From positions 496,381 to 560,380 of the forward strand of contig SACZ01000001.1 in assembly GCA_023369685.1 (NCBI GenBank): DNA of 64,000 nt. Reading direction: 5' to 3'. The DNA comes from Prolixibacteraceae bacterium JC049. Lineage in GTDB: Bacteria > Bacteroidota > Bacteroidia > Bacteroidales > Prolixibacteraceae. Numbering within the stretch: position 1 is the stretch's first letter; each line of letters starts with the position of its first letter. Positions 53,840 to 62,022 of this stretch are shown in pieces. The position numbers and the translations under genes were made by a program. Under the pieces are notes generated by a model. It saw only the letters and a program-made list of their open reading frames with translations, did no database searches and was not told where the DNA came from.

Positions 53840-55039
53840 ATGGATAGAAATCAGTTTGATAAAAAAGTGGAACAGATGTTCCGCAACTACAACGAATTCA
53901 TTAATAGAAAAAACGAAATTGCTGAAAATGGCAATGGTATTTTCGACCGATATATTTACCCGGCAATTACACGAAATCATATTCCTCCATTTTGGCAGTA
54001 TGATTTAAACTACGAGACCAATCCTCATTTAATGACTCGTTTGGGAGTAAACACTACTTTCAATGCAGGTGCTATTAAGTTGGATGGGAAATACTTGATG
54101 GTAGTGCGAACAGAAGGTTTCGATGTGAAATCGATCTTTGCAGTAGTTGAAAGCCCTAATGGAGTTGATCAGTGGCGTTTTTGGGATCACCCAATTGTAA
54201 TGCCAGTGACCGACGATCCAGAGATGAACGTATACGATATGCGTGTTACTCAGCACGAAGATGGTTGGATTTATGGGCTGTTTTGTGCGGAAAGAAAAGA
54301 TTTGAGTCAACCAGATGATTCTTCGGCAGCATTAGCTAGTTGTGGTATTGCTCGTACAAAAGATATGAAGAATTGGGAGCGCTTGCCTGATTTGAAATCC
54401 AATGCAGCTCAGCAGCGTAACTGTGTTTTACACCCGGAGTTTGTAAACGGGAAGTACATGATTTACACTCGCCCTCAAGCTGGTTTTATCGATACTGGTG
54501 ATAGTGGAATTTGTGTTGGATTCTCAGATACAATGGATAATGCACAGATCGATGAGGAAATCATGGTTGATGCCCGTCAATACCACACTGTAAAAGAGGT
54601 GAAAAATGGTCAGGGACCAGCTCCAATCAAAACTGAACATGGATGGATTCATTTAGCGCATGGAGTACGTAGAACTGCTGCCGGTTTGCGTTATTCGCTA
54701 TACGTGTTCATGACCGATTTGAATGAGCCATGGAAAGTAATTAAGCGCCCATCGGGGCACTTTGTGGAGCCACTAGGCAAGGAACGTGTGGGCGATGTGT
54801 CGAATGTTGCATTTAGCAACGGATGGATTGCCGATGAAGATGGGACAGTGTACATCTACTATGCATCGTCGGATACGCGTATGCATGTGGCTACTACGAC
54901 AATGGACAAGTTGATCGATTATGTATTGAATACACCAGAGGATGCTGGTCGAACTCAGTTGTGTGCAGCTCAGCGCGATGAGATGATTACCAGTAACCTT
55001 GATGTTTTAGCATCCACATACCCAGATATAAAATTTTAA
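53840..55039 (+). CDS. mgp: GH130 phosphorylase, probable 4-O-beta-D-mannosyl-D-glucose phosphorylase
   Basis: A cytoplasmic phosphorylase that cleaves beta-mannosides with phosphate, giving mannose 1-phosphate. The five-bladed propeller motifs are present: VNTTFNAGAIKLDGKYLMVV, PEMNVYDMRVTQHEDGWIYG with the catalytic Asp133, and AQQRNCVLHPEFVNGKYMIY. Its 399 residues and the NVYDMR context fit subfamily GH130_1 (mannosylglucose phosphorylase). A beta-1,4-mannooligosaccharide phosphorylase is the main alternative. There is no signal peptide. No mannanase or epimerase lies in the window, so polymer cleavage must be encoded elsewhere. Confidence 0.9.
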   Translation: MDRNQFDKKVEQMFRNYNEFINRKNEIAENGNGIFDRYIYPAITRNHIPPFWQYDLNYETNPHLMTRLGVNTTFNAGAIKLDGKYLMVVRTEGFDVKSIFAVVESPNGVDQWRFWDHPIVMPVTDDPEMNVYDMRVTQHEDGWIYGLFCAERKDLSQPDDSSAALASCGIARTKDMKNWERLPDLKSNAAQQRNCVLHPEFVNGKYMIYTRPQAGFIDTGDSGICVGFSDTMDNAQIDEEIMVDARQYHTVKEVKNGQGPAPIKTEHGWIHLAHGVRRTAAGLRYSLYVFMTDLNEPWKVIKRPSGHFVEPLGKERVGDVSNVAFSNGWIADEDGTVYIYYASSDTRMHVATTTMDKLIDYVLNTPEDAGRTQLCAAQRDEMITSNLDVLASTYPDIKF

Positions 55040-55079
55040 CCAATTTTCTCTATTGAGAAATTGATCAGATTCTTGATAA

Positions 55080-55113
55080 CATTGATCGTATTTAAATAAA
55101 AGTGCGGTCAATG
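55080..55113 (+). repeat. Inverted repeat upstream of the membrane regulator gene
   Basis: CATTGATC (55080-55087) and GGTCAATG (55106-55113) pair at seven positions plus one G-T, followed by TTTTCT. It may be a weak terminator for the mgp transcript or an operator of the following gene. Confidence 0.35.
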
Positions 55114-55188
55114 TTTTCTATCCTTGTTATTGTACTTCTCTCCACTTATATTTACAGCCTTAGTTAAACAATCAATAATTCACTGCTG

Positions 55189-57768
55189 ATGCGCATCAGG
55201 ATACTGCTATTGCTATGCTTAATTTCTTCTGCATTAGGGGCTCAAAATGTCTATCACACTGGCCTAATGTTTAAGACTTCTCCTGTCCCAAAGGAGGAAC
55301 GCACATCGTTGAATTTAACTCCATCGAAGCCCATAAAGGTGCGAAGCCGATTTACGCTTCGTTTCGATATGTCGCTGTATAATGCTGACCATTTCGGGTA
55401 TGTATTTCGAATATTTAGCGATAACACACTTTACGATTTTATTTATACACCACCACAAAAGAGAGTGGCTTATCTTAAGTTAGTCGTTAACCAGAAGCTA
55501 ACAGATATTCAGATTCCAATCCATGAAAATAGGATTGTAAAAAATAGTTGGCACAAAATCCAATTAACATCCAATCAGCAAACTGGCATAATAAAATTGG
55601 AATACGATAACACACAGTATACTATCACCCAGCCGGAAATTCGATATACAAAAAAATTTAATGTGGTATTTGGGGCATGCACAACAGCTCCATATGTCTC
55701 TACAGAGGTGCCTGCAATGGCTATTCGGAACATTCGTATTTTGGATCATGAAGGGAAAATTAGCTCCAACTGGTTATTGGATGAATCGAAAGGAGAGTTT
55801 GCAAGAGATTTAGCCGGAGGGGAATTAGCCAAAGTGGAGAATCCCATATGGATGATTAATGACCACTATTTTTGGCGCTTAAAGCAGTCGTTTAAGACCG
55901 ATGGTTATGCCGATTTTGTGAAGGAGAAGAATAACTCGAATCTTTCGGTTATTGGGAAGAATAAACGACACGTTTATAACATTACGAAAGATGCCATAAC
56001 AGAGCAATATTACAACAATGAAAACCCATTGGCAAAGGATTACAATCGTTGTGTTTTAGATCGAAATAATAGTACTTTATTTTCCTTTGGAGGTAGTTCA
56101 AATGAGATAGGAGAATACGATATTTCTACCAACTCATGGACTAAAACAAGTGCGAAAAGTAAAAATAAGCCAGTTAATAACTCCACATTATTTAGCACTC
56201 CCATAACCAAGGATTTATTTGCATTTGGAGGCTATTCGGACTATGCATATAGCAATAAGCTATTTCGTTATAATGCTGAATCTAAAACATGGAGTCAGAG
56301 AGCGTTGATGGGAGATTTTATTCCACCAAGGCATTATGCTTCTATAGCTTCTTGCGATAATGATTCCTGTTTTTTTCTATTCGGAGGATATGGAAACAAC
56401 TCTGGTCAGCAGGAGTTAGGTTCAAAATGTTTATTCGATCTGTATCATATAAATCCAATTTCTGGAAAGGTTAAGCAAGTATGGAGTGATAAACAAAGTA
56501 CAGAGAACTTTATACCAACGGCGCAAGCCATATCCGATGAGAAAGAAGAAAGTCTTTATTCATTAAGTTTTCATCCATTTTTGAACTCAACGTTATTGCG
56601 ATTATTCAAAGTTTCATTGAATGCTCCCAGTTATACAATTGTAAGTGATACGCTTCATTTCTCTTTCGATGATAATAAATCAAGAGCACGTCTTTTCTTT
56701 AATAACGAAACGCAGGAATTTGTGGCAGCCGTTTCCAAACGCTTGCCTAACGATTCTACTCAGGTGAATTTATATACCTTGACATATCCGCCAATTAGCG
56801 AAAAGAATATCACTGCTTCTTATGAGTCTGTGTTAACCAATCCAGATAAATTTCCAAAGTATATTTACTATGTGGTAATTGGTTTGTTATTGTTGACCAC
56901 CTGGCTGTTTTTCTGGTTTTTAAGGCGCGTGGTAAGAAGTGATTCAGGAAAAGCTAAGACACACAAAGTAAACGAACATTTCTTTATCGATGATTCTGAG
57001 AATTATACTAAAGAGGAGCTGAAGAAAGCCACAGCTTCGCCTAAGGCAAACTACTTGCAGTTATTAGGAGAGTTTAGGGCATTAGATCGAGATGGAAATG
57101 ATATTACAAAGCTGTTTACTCCTAAAATTCAGCAGTTATTTTTATTTATTCTGGTGAATAATATAGATCGAAAAACGGGTGTCCCAAGTAAACTGATTGA
57201 TCAAACCATTTGGCCCTATCATACGCCTCAAAGTGCTAAGAATAATCGTAGTGTAAACATTAAGAAATTGCGTACAGTTTTAGAGAAGATAGATGGTATA
57301 TCACTAGATTATGTAGAGCCATTATGGCAAGTAACATTCGAAAAATCGTCACTTTGCGATTTAATATTCATTCTAAAACGAATTTCGAAATCGGGAAAGA
57401 AGTTGAAATATTCTTCTCTTGAAAAACGATTAAGTAGAATTTCAAAAGGAGTAATGGCGCCTGTAATACAAGAAGAGTGGTATGAGAAGTTTGCCAATCA
57501 GGTAACCACACAAATGCATGAATATCTATTTGACTCAATTGATCGGATCGGGATTAAATCGCATCCTGCAGTAACGCGTCGATTAGCCCGGACAATTTTG
57601 AAGTTAGAATCGCTCAATGAAGAGGCCATTAAGGTATTTATTTTGTCATTAATTCGATTAAAAAAACATTCGCAGGCACATAATGAATTCGACCTCTTCT
57701 GTCGTGATTATGAGAAGCTTTATGGCGAGCCTTACGGAAAAAGTTTCAAGGAATTTATTCAGAATTAA
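55189..57768 (+). CDS. Predicted transmembrane regulator: periplasmic LamG/Kelch sensor with cytoplasmic winged-helix and BTAD-like domains
   Basis: A signal peptide (residues 1-18) is followed by a concanavalin/LamG-like domain (about 28-200), then Kelch-type repeats with GG pairs (LFSFGGSSNEIGEYD near 300, LFAFGGYSDYAYSNKLF near 345, FLFGGYGNN near 399). One membrane span lies at about residues 558-580 (YVVIGLLLLTTWLFFWFL). The cytoplasmic part (620-715) reads like an OmpR/SARP winged helix: PKIQQLFLFILVNN, then LIDQTIWPYHTPQSAKNNRS, then VNIKKLRTVLEKI. The last 140 residues resemble a BTAD/TPR bundle. It would sense a glycan outside and bind DNA directly, without phosphorelay. Its place after the GH130 operon suggests control of that PUL. 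The topology is clear; the DNA-binding role is inferred. Confidence 0.72.
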   Translation: MRIRILLLLCLISSALGAQNVYHTGLMFKTSPVPKEERTSLNLTPSKPIKVRSRFTLRFDMSLYNADHFGYVFRIFSDNTLYDFIYTPPQKRVAYLKLVVNQKLTDIQIPIHENRIVKNSWHKIQLTSNQQTGIIKLEYDNTQYTITQPEIRYTKKFNVVFGACTTAPYVSTEVPAMAIRNIRILDHEGKISSNWLLDESKGEFARDLAGGELAKVENPIWMINDHYFWRLKQSFKTDGYADFVKEKNNSNLSVIGKNKRHVYNITKDAITEQYYNNENPLAKDYNRCVLDRNNSTLFSFGGSSNEIGEYDISTNSWTKTSAKSKNKPVNNSTLFSTPITKDLFAFGGYSDYAYSNKLFRYNAESKTWSQRALMGDFIPPRHYASIASCDNDSCFFLFGGYGNNSGQQELGSKCLFDLYHINPISGKVKQVWSDKQSTENFIPTAQAISDEKEESLYSLSFHPFLNSTLLRLFKVSLNAPSYTIVSDTLHFSFDDNKSRARLFFNNETQEFVAAVSKRLPNDSTQVNLYTLTYPPISEKNITASYESVLTNPDKFPKYIYYVVIGLLLLTTWLFFWFLRRVVRSDSGKAKTHKVNEHFFIDDSENYTKEELKKATASPKANYLQLLGEFRALDRDGNDITKLFTPKIQQLFLFILVNNIDRKTGVPSKLIDQTIWPYHTPQSAKNNRSVNIKKLRTVLEKIDGISLDYVEPLWQVTFEKSSLCDLIFILKRISKSGKKLKYSSLEKRLSRISKGVMAPVIQEEWYEKFANQVTTQMHEYLFDSIDRIGIKSHPAVTRRLARTILKLESLNEEAIKVFILSLIRLKKHSQAHNEFDLFCRDYEKLYGEPYGKSFKEFIQN

Positions 57769-57839
57769 TTTTGTCAGAAAAAATAGAGGTGAACTCTATA
57801 AGCTTTAGATGTGTTACTATTTCCGAAATTACTAGAACT

Positions 57840-58484
57840 ATGAATAGGGACCTTTCGGAAATAAGACGAACATATAATTGGGGAGAATTGTCGGAAGAGG
57901 AGATGAAGAAAACTCCCATGGAGCAATTCGATAATTGGTATCACGAAGTATTGAAAAGTGACAGCCTGGAGCCTACTGCTATGATGTTAGCTACGGTAGG
58001 TAGCGATGGAATGCCGCATTGTCGGGTGGTGCTTTTGAAGAAGTACAACGAAAAAGGATTTGTATTTTATACCAACTACAACAGCCGTAAAGCACGCGAT
58101 TTAGAAGCCAATCCTAAGGTGGGGATAACTTTCTACTGGCCAGAGATGGAACGTCAGGTGAGAGTAGAAGGACGAGTTGAGCGAGTGTCTGAAAAAGAGT
58201 CGGACGATTATTTTGCCAGTCGGCCTATCGATAGCCAGTTAGGAGCATGGGCTTCACCACAGAGCCAAACTGTAAATAGCAGAGACGAACTGGAGGATGG
58301 TTATGAAGAGATTAAAGCGCGCTTCGAAAGTGAAGAACTGAAACGTCCAGAGTTTTGGGGGGGCTACAGGGTTGTGCCATGTAGAGTAGAGTTCTGGCAG
58401 GGAAGACCCAATCGACTTCACGATCGATTAGTGTATCAACAATTTAATGAAAATCATTGGCGGATTAATCGATTGGCACCATAA
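57840..58484 (+). CDS. pdxH: Pyridoxine/pyridoxamine 5'-phosphate oxidase
   Basis: An FMN enzyme that makes pyridoxal 5'-phosphate in the cytoplasm. The protein from ATG 57840 is 214 residues, the family norm, and opens with MNRDLSEIRRTYNWGELSEE. FMN and substrate-binding motifs are complete: ATVGSDGMPHCRVVLLKKY, FVFYTNYNSRKARDL, SRPIDSQLGAWASPQSQ and the C-terminal GRPNRLHDRLVY. An in-frame TTG at 57771 would add 23 residues that are not part of the family. It is a single gene followed by a bidirectional terminator. Confidence 0.97.
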   Translation: MNRDLSEIRRTYNWGELSEEEMKKTPMEQFDNWYHEVLKSDSLEPTAMMLATVGSDGMPHCRVVLLKKYNEKGFVFYTNYNSRKARDLEANPKVGITFYWPEMERQVRVEGRVERVSEKESDDYFASRPIDSQLGAWASPQSQTVNSRDELEDGYEEIKARFESEELKRPEFWGGYRVVPCRVEFWQGRPNRLHDRLVYQQFNENHWRINRLAP

Positions 58485-58563
58485 TAAAAACGGAATTAGA
58501 AAAGTTTAAATATTGATACTATTCCTCGAATCTGTTTAGATAACAGTATTGTGAGGAAATATA

Positions 58564-58606
58564 AAAACCGAGTTTAGATCAATTTACTAAACTCGGTTTT
58601 ATTTTA
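58564..58606. terminator. Bidirectional terminator between pdxH and the GH20 gene
   Basis: AAAACCGAGTTTAG (58564-58577) pairs perfectly with CTAAACTCGGTTTT (58587-58600), followed by T-rich bases. It lies between the convergent ends of pdxH and the GH20 gene and can serve both. Confidence 0.88.
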
Positions 58607-58638
58607 TAAGGTTATAAGTATTGCTTCTGTTTTATGAA

Positions 58639-60690
58639 CTACTTGTCCAAAAAGGTTAGGCCTTCTGTCTCAAGTATTGTAAAATTGAATAATGATGTTT
58701 GGTTTTCCGATTTGTATGGAACTTTAATAACAACGCGGTTAATTCCTTCCTTTAACAATATAGTTGAAGGCTGACGTAACCAATAAAATTCTTCGGCATT
58801 CCATGCTGTTTCGCGTACTTTCCATTTGTCCCATTTCATCGATTTCTTCACCGGATTTCTCCAGGTTGGACCTTCTACTTCTTCACCGTTTATCCATACT
58901 CTCGAACCACGCATATCGAATTGCCCATTGTCTGCTATGCCTACTTTGGTTTTGTAGTTACGCGATGATGATGTGAAACCAATCCATGCAGGAACTTTTC
59001 GCTGCCTATCGCTTTTTATATAAGTTACTGCATAAAGAGTGCTATTGGCAGCTACTTTGGGGAAGTGAGCTCCTTTTTTCCACGAATGGGTAAGCATAAT
59101 GGTATTGCCGGTAACTTCTTTACAATTAATCTTCTTCCCTTTATAGCGATAGCTTTTTTGTTCTTTTTTCAACACCAAATTATCGTCATCGTTCCCCTCG
59201 AATGGTCCATACAACTTCCAGTGTTTATTACATTGTTCGGCATAAGGAAAAGGTTGGTGCTTGAAATATTTCTCTTTATGAAATAGCAAGAATTGCTCAA
59301 AAGCTTTAAAATATTCAAAAGCCTCACTTCCTTTTTCTGGGATCTGGAGTATGTACTTATCGGGCGACGATAGAATGTCTGCTGTCCAGGTTGCCCACGA
59401 ATAGGTAATTATAGATGAATATAGTGGATTTTGTTCTGCAAAATCATTTTCTGTTCGAGTATTTACATCGTGCCACAGGCAAACAATGCCTCCAATGGTT
59501 TTATTCTTAGAGTATTTACCAATGGGTTTTAGAAACAGACTAGGAATATGACTCATTGGTTCCCCCACATTGATGTAGTTGATTTTAGAATCAATTTCAG
59601 TTAGCCCTTCACTTTCTAAAGGAGCTTCGCTTCCCCAAATTTGGCGAATAACACTTTTGTTGGCTTTTAATCCAGGATACCAAATGATGGCTTTTCTTCC
59701 ATCCGATTCCACAAATCCCACCATCTTATTAACAAATTCAACCGGGTTGTGCACCTTTACTTCATCCGATCCCAGGTGAATGTATGGAGCCATCTCTTTA
59801 GGAATCTCATTGAAAAACTCTTTTAGTAAAGCTTCCAATACAACCATTCCTTCTTTCGATTCCATTTTAAAACCAAAAGTCTCTTTGAAATAGCCACTGT
59901 GTCCGGGCATATCAATTTCCGGAATTACCATTATCTTTCGTTGTTTGGCATATCGAATAATCGATCTTAGTTCATCGAAAGTGTAGTAAAACCCAGGATC
60001 TCTTCTGGCTCTGCAGTTTTTAGGGAGATTCAACTGAGGGTAAATTTTACTTTCAATTCGCCATGCCGGATGATCGGTTAAGTGAAAGTGAAATACGTTC
60101 ATCTTATAGTTGGCCAATAGGTCGAGGTGTTTTTTTATACTCTCAACACTCTGGAAATTTCGGCCCACATCGTTCATGTAGCCACGAATTGGGAATCCAG
60201 GCTTGTCTTTTATGGAGCAAAGTGCTACACGAGAATCGAATTGGTCAGTTTCGAAAAGTTGGCGTAGCGTTTTTAACCCATAGTAGTGTCCGGTCTCAGT
60301 AGAAGCTGTAATTATAATTTCATCGGTTTTTACATCTAACCAGTAGCCTTCCTTAGAAATTGAATGATCGGTTTTAAAATGAATTAAATAGTCCGATTCA
60401 CGATCTATTTCTACTCGGTTAGTTACACACAAGCGATAGGTTTCATCGCGCAATAGTTTTGATGTTTGCGCATAGTTGCCAAACCAAATTCTATTGACAA
60501 TGTGTTTTTTGTTTTGCCACTTCACTTCCTGTGGAAATGGAATTAGCTTTACTGGAGCATCGGATAGTTGCTTGGATGTAAAGCGTGACTTGAATGGAAT
60601 TTCCTGAGCATTTACGCTCTTGTTCGTTATCGCACACGATAATACGAACAGAAACAGCAATCCTGCTGTAAGTGTTTTGAATTGAAACAT
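58639..60690 (-). CDS. GH20 beta-N-acetylhexosaminidase-like enzyme
   Basis: A secreted or lipid-anchored glycosidase of 683 residues. From ATG 60690 the signal peptide is MFQFKTLTAGLLFLFVLSC, with Cys19 a possible lipidation site; an ATG at 60735 would prepend 15 basic residues. An N-terminal GH20b-like domain (about 50-150) precedes the TIM barrel, with GYMNDVGRNFQSVESIKKHL, MNVFHFHLTDHPAWRIESK, the PEIDMPGHSGYF motif and the catalytic pair in HLGSDEV (Asp309, Glu310). In GH20 the Asp positions the substrate acetamido group and the Glu is the acid. The C-terminal 200 residues form a beta-rich extension of unknown role. It is alone in its unit. The substrate is presumably a GlcNAc- or GalNAc-containing glycan. 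Confidence 0.9.
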   Translation of the reverse strand: MFQFKTLTAGLLFLFVLSCAITNKSVNAQEIPFKSRFTSKQLSDAPVKLIPFPQEVKWQNKKHIVNRIWFGNYAQTSKLLRDETYRLCVTNRVEIDRESDYLIHFKTDHSISKEGYWLDVKTDEIIITASTETGHYYGLKTLRQLFETDQFDSRVALCSIKDKPGFPIRGYMNDVGRNFQSVESIKKHLDLLANYKMNVFHFHLTDHPAWRIESKIYPQLNLPKNCRARRDPGFYYTFDELRSIIRYAKQRKIMVIPEIDMPGHSGYFKETFGFKMESKEGMVVLEALLKEFFNEIPKEMAPYIHLGSDEVKVHNPVEFVNKMVGFVESDGRKAIIWYPGLKANKSVIRQIWGSEAPLESEGLTEIDSKINYINVGEPMSHIPSLFLKPIGKYSKNKTIGGIVCLWHDVNTRTENDFAEQNPLYSSIITYSWATWTADILSSPDKYILQIPEKGSEAFEYFKAFEQFLLFHKEKYFKHQPFPYAEQCNKHWKLYGPFEGNDDDNLVLKKEQKSYRYKGKKINCKEVTGNTIMLTHSWKKGAHFPKVAANSTLYAVTYIKSDRQRKVPAWIGFTSSSRNYKTKVGIADNGQFDMRGSRVWINGEEVEGPTWRNPVKKSMKWDKWKVRETAWNAEEFYWLRQPSTILLKEGINRVVIKVPYKSENQTSLFNFTILETEGLTFLDK

Positions 60691-60858
60691 CTGGTTAATT
60701 AATTTTTTAATAATGCGCTTTAAAGATAATGGCATTTTTTAAGTATGAAAAATTGAGGAGAGACAGGAATTGCATACAAGAAGTGAATATTTCGTTTAGA
60801 AGAGATATATTCAGATGAATATTTCATCAAGGGAAAAACATTTTTGGGGAATTTCTTT

Positions 60859-60887
60859 TTTGTTTCGAAAATAGTAGGCTACTTTGC
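60859..60887 (+). promoter_or_regulatory. Probable promoter of the phosphoribosyltransferase-codB operon
   Basis: TTTG (60859-60862) and TACTTTGC (60880-60887) lie 17 bases apart, close to the TTTG / TAnnTTTG pattern (one base short in the -7). Transcription would begin near 60892, exactly at the start of the leader hairpin. Confidence 0.45.
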
Positions 60888-60888
60888 A

Positions 60889-60998
60889 TTCCCGAACCGG
60901 TTTGTGAACAAGCGGGTTTGGGGAACTTCCTTTTGGTCAGTATAATAACTGATCTCTATTATGAGTTCTCCGATGCTGAGGACGAAAATTTCATTTTT
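60889..60998 (+). promoter_or_regulatory. Structured 5' leader of the phosphoribosyltransferase-codB operon
   Basis: CCCGAACC (60891-60898) pairs with GGTTTGGG (60915-60922, one G-T), leaving a 16-base loop in which GTT and AAC can pair. A second hairpin, GGTCAGT (60935-60941) with ACTGATC (60948-60954), follows. About 45 unpaired bases then lead to the ATG. It resembles a cis-regulatory RNA but matches no riboswitch class I can name. Confidence 0.4.
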
Positions 60999-61985
60999 AT
61001 GTTGAAGAAAATAATTGGTGATAACCAATGTGCCATCTATAATATTGAAGATGGTAAGGAAACTCGTGTACAACGTTGTGTAATTTCTACACCTGAAACA
61101 CGTGCTATTTGTAACGATCCACTGGTAATGGGGGTGAATTATACGCGTAAATTGCAAAATGCCTGTTCGAAGGTAATTGCAGGCTTACAGCAAAGCAATA
61201 ATATCCAACTGGAAGAAAAAGAGACCATTGTGTTCAATATTTTGCGTGGTGGATTGAACTTTGGTTTGCGCGAAGCCATTGCTGATGCATTTGACTGGAA
61301 TCAGATTGGTTCTTCGTTTATTAGCGCTCAGCGAGCAAGGGTAAGCAAAGATTCGGAAGATTGGCACATCATTGAAAGTGCTTATAAAAAGGTGTACATG
61401 CCGGATGTAGCTCAGATTGTAATTGGCGATGTAGTGGCTACTGGTACCAGCCTGAAACATGGTTTGAAGGCTTTGATTGAACAGGCTGAAATTAACCAAA
61501 CACATTTGCGCTCTATTCTGTTTTTCACGGTGGGTGGGCCAATAACCGAGGAGATTTTAGAAGAGGTAGATGCAATGTGTCGCAAACGTTTTCCTGAATA
61601 TGAAAAAACTACTTTGTGTTATATCGAAGGGCGTTTTGAGGTGCCATCGCCAGATACTAATTTAAATATAAAAATTACCGGAACCGATTTAATTCGTTTG
61701 AATGCACTAATGGCTCCTGAGTTTGTAGAGTCGCAATACGAAAAGCCAACTTATCCGATTGAGCGTTGTACGATTTACGATGCTGGTTCGCGTGCATTTT
61801 GGTTACCGGAATACATCGATGATGTGAAACACTATTGGGAAGAAAATTTGAAGCTGGCAGAAAATGGAATGACTTATGAAGAGTTATTGAACGAGCGTTT
61901 TCCACTGATTGATGCTTCGAAATTTGCAGAAAAAGACTTGATCCAAATGTGTGAACAGATGGTTGAAGCATTAAACTCACTCTAA
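60999..61985 (+). CDS. Phosphoribosyltransferase-domain protein, substrate unknown
   Basis: A cytoplasmic protein of 328 residues with a type I phosphoribosyltransferase core. The PRPP-binding loop is VIGDVVATGTSL (Asp144 to about residue 153), and the upstream FNILRGGLNFGLREAIADAF resembles the flexible-loop and base-binding side. A C-terminal extension of about 110 residues (PTYPIERCTIYDAGSRAFWL to the end) is not part of simple uracil, adenine or hypoxanthine transferases. ATG 60999 is the first ATG of the frame; a TTG at 60918 would add 27 unlikely residues. The next gene encodes a cytosine permease, so a pyrimidine or related base is a reasonable guess. No cytosine deaminase is nearby. 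Confidence 0.75.
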   Translation: MLKKIIGDNQCAIYNIEDGKETRVQRCVISTPETRAICNDPLVMGVNYTRKLQNACSKVIAGLQQSNNIQLEEKETIVFNILRGGLNFGLREAIADAFDWNQIGSSFISAQRARVSKDSEDWHIIESAYKKVYMPDVAQIVIGDVVATGTSLKHGLKALIEQAEINQTHLRSILFFTVGGPITEEILEEVDAMCRKRFPEYEKTTLCYIEGRFEVPSPDTNLNIKITGTDLIRLNALMAPEFVESQYEKPTYPIERCTIYDAGSRAFWLPEYIDDVKHYWEENLKLAENGMTYEELLNERFPLIDASKFAEKDLIQMCEQMVEALNSL

Positions 61986-62022
61986 CTTGTAATTCTCTAT
62001 TCAAAATAAATCTCTATTCAGT

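Noticed and set aside
60895-60902. Third AACCGGTT copy as a LacI operator for the phosphoribosyltransferase operon
   Set aside because: It sits downstream of the predicted promoter and inside a strong hairpin stem; the match may be due to the RNA structure, so it was not counted as part of the mannan regulon.
61994-62020. Direct repeat TCTCTATTCA twice before codB
   Set aside because: Ten AT-rich bases repeated once are weak evidence, and no promoter elements accompany them.
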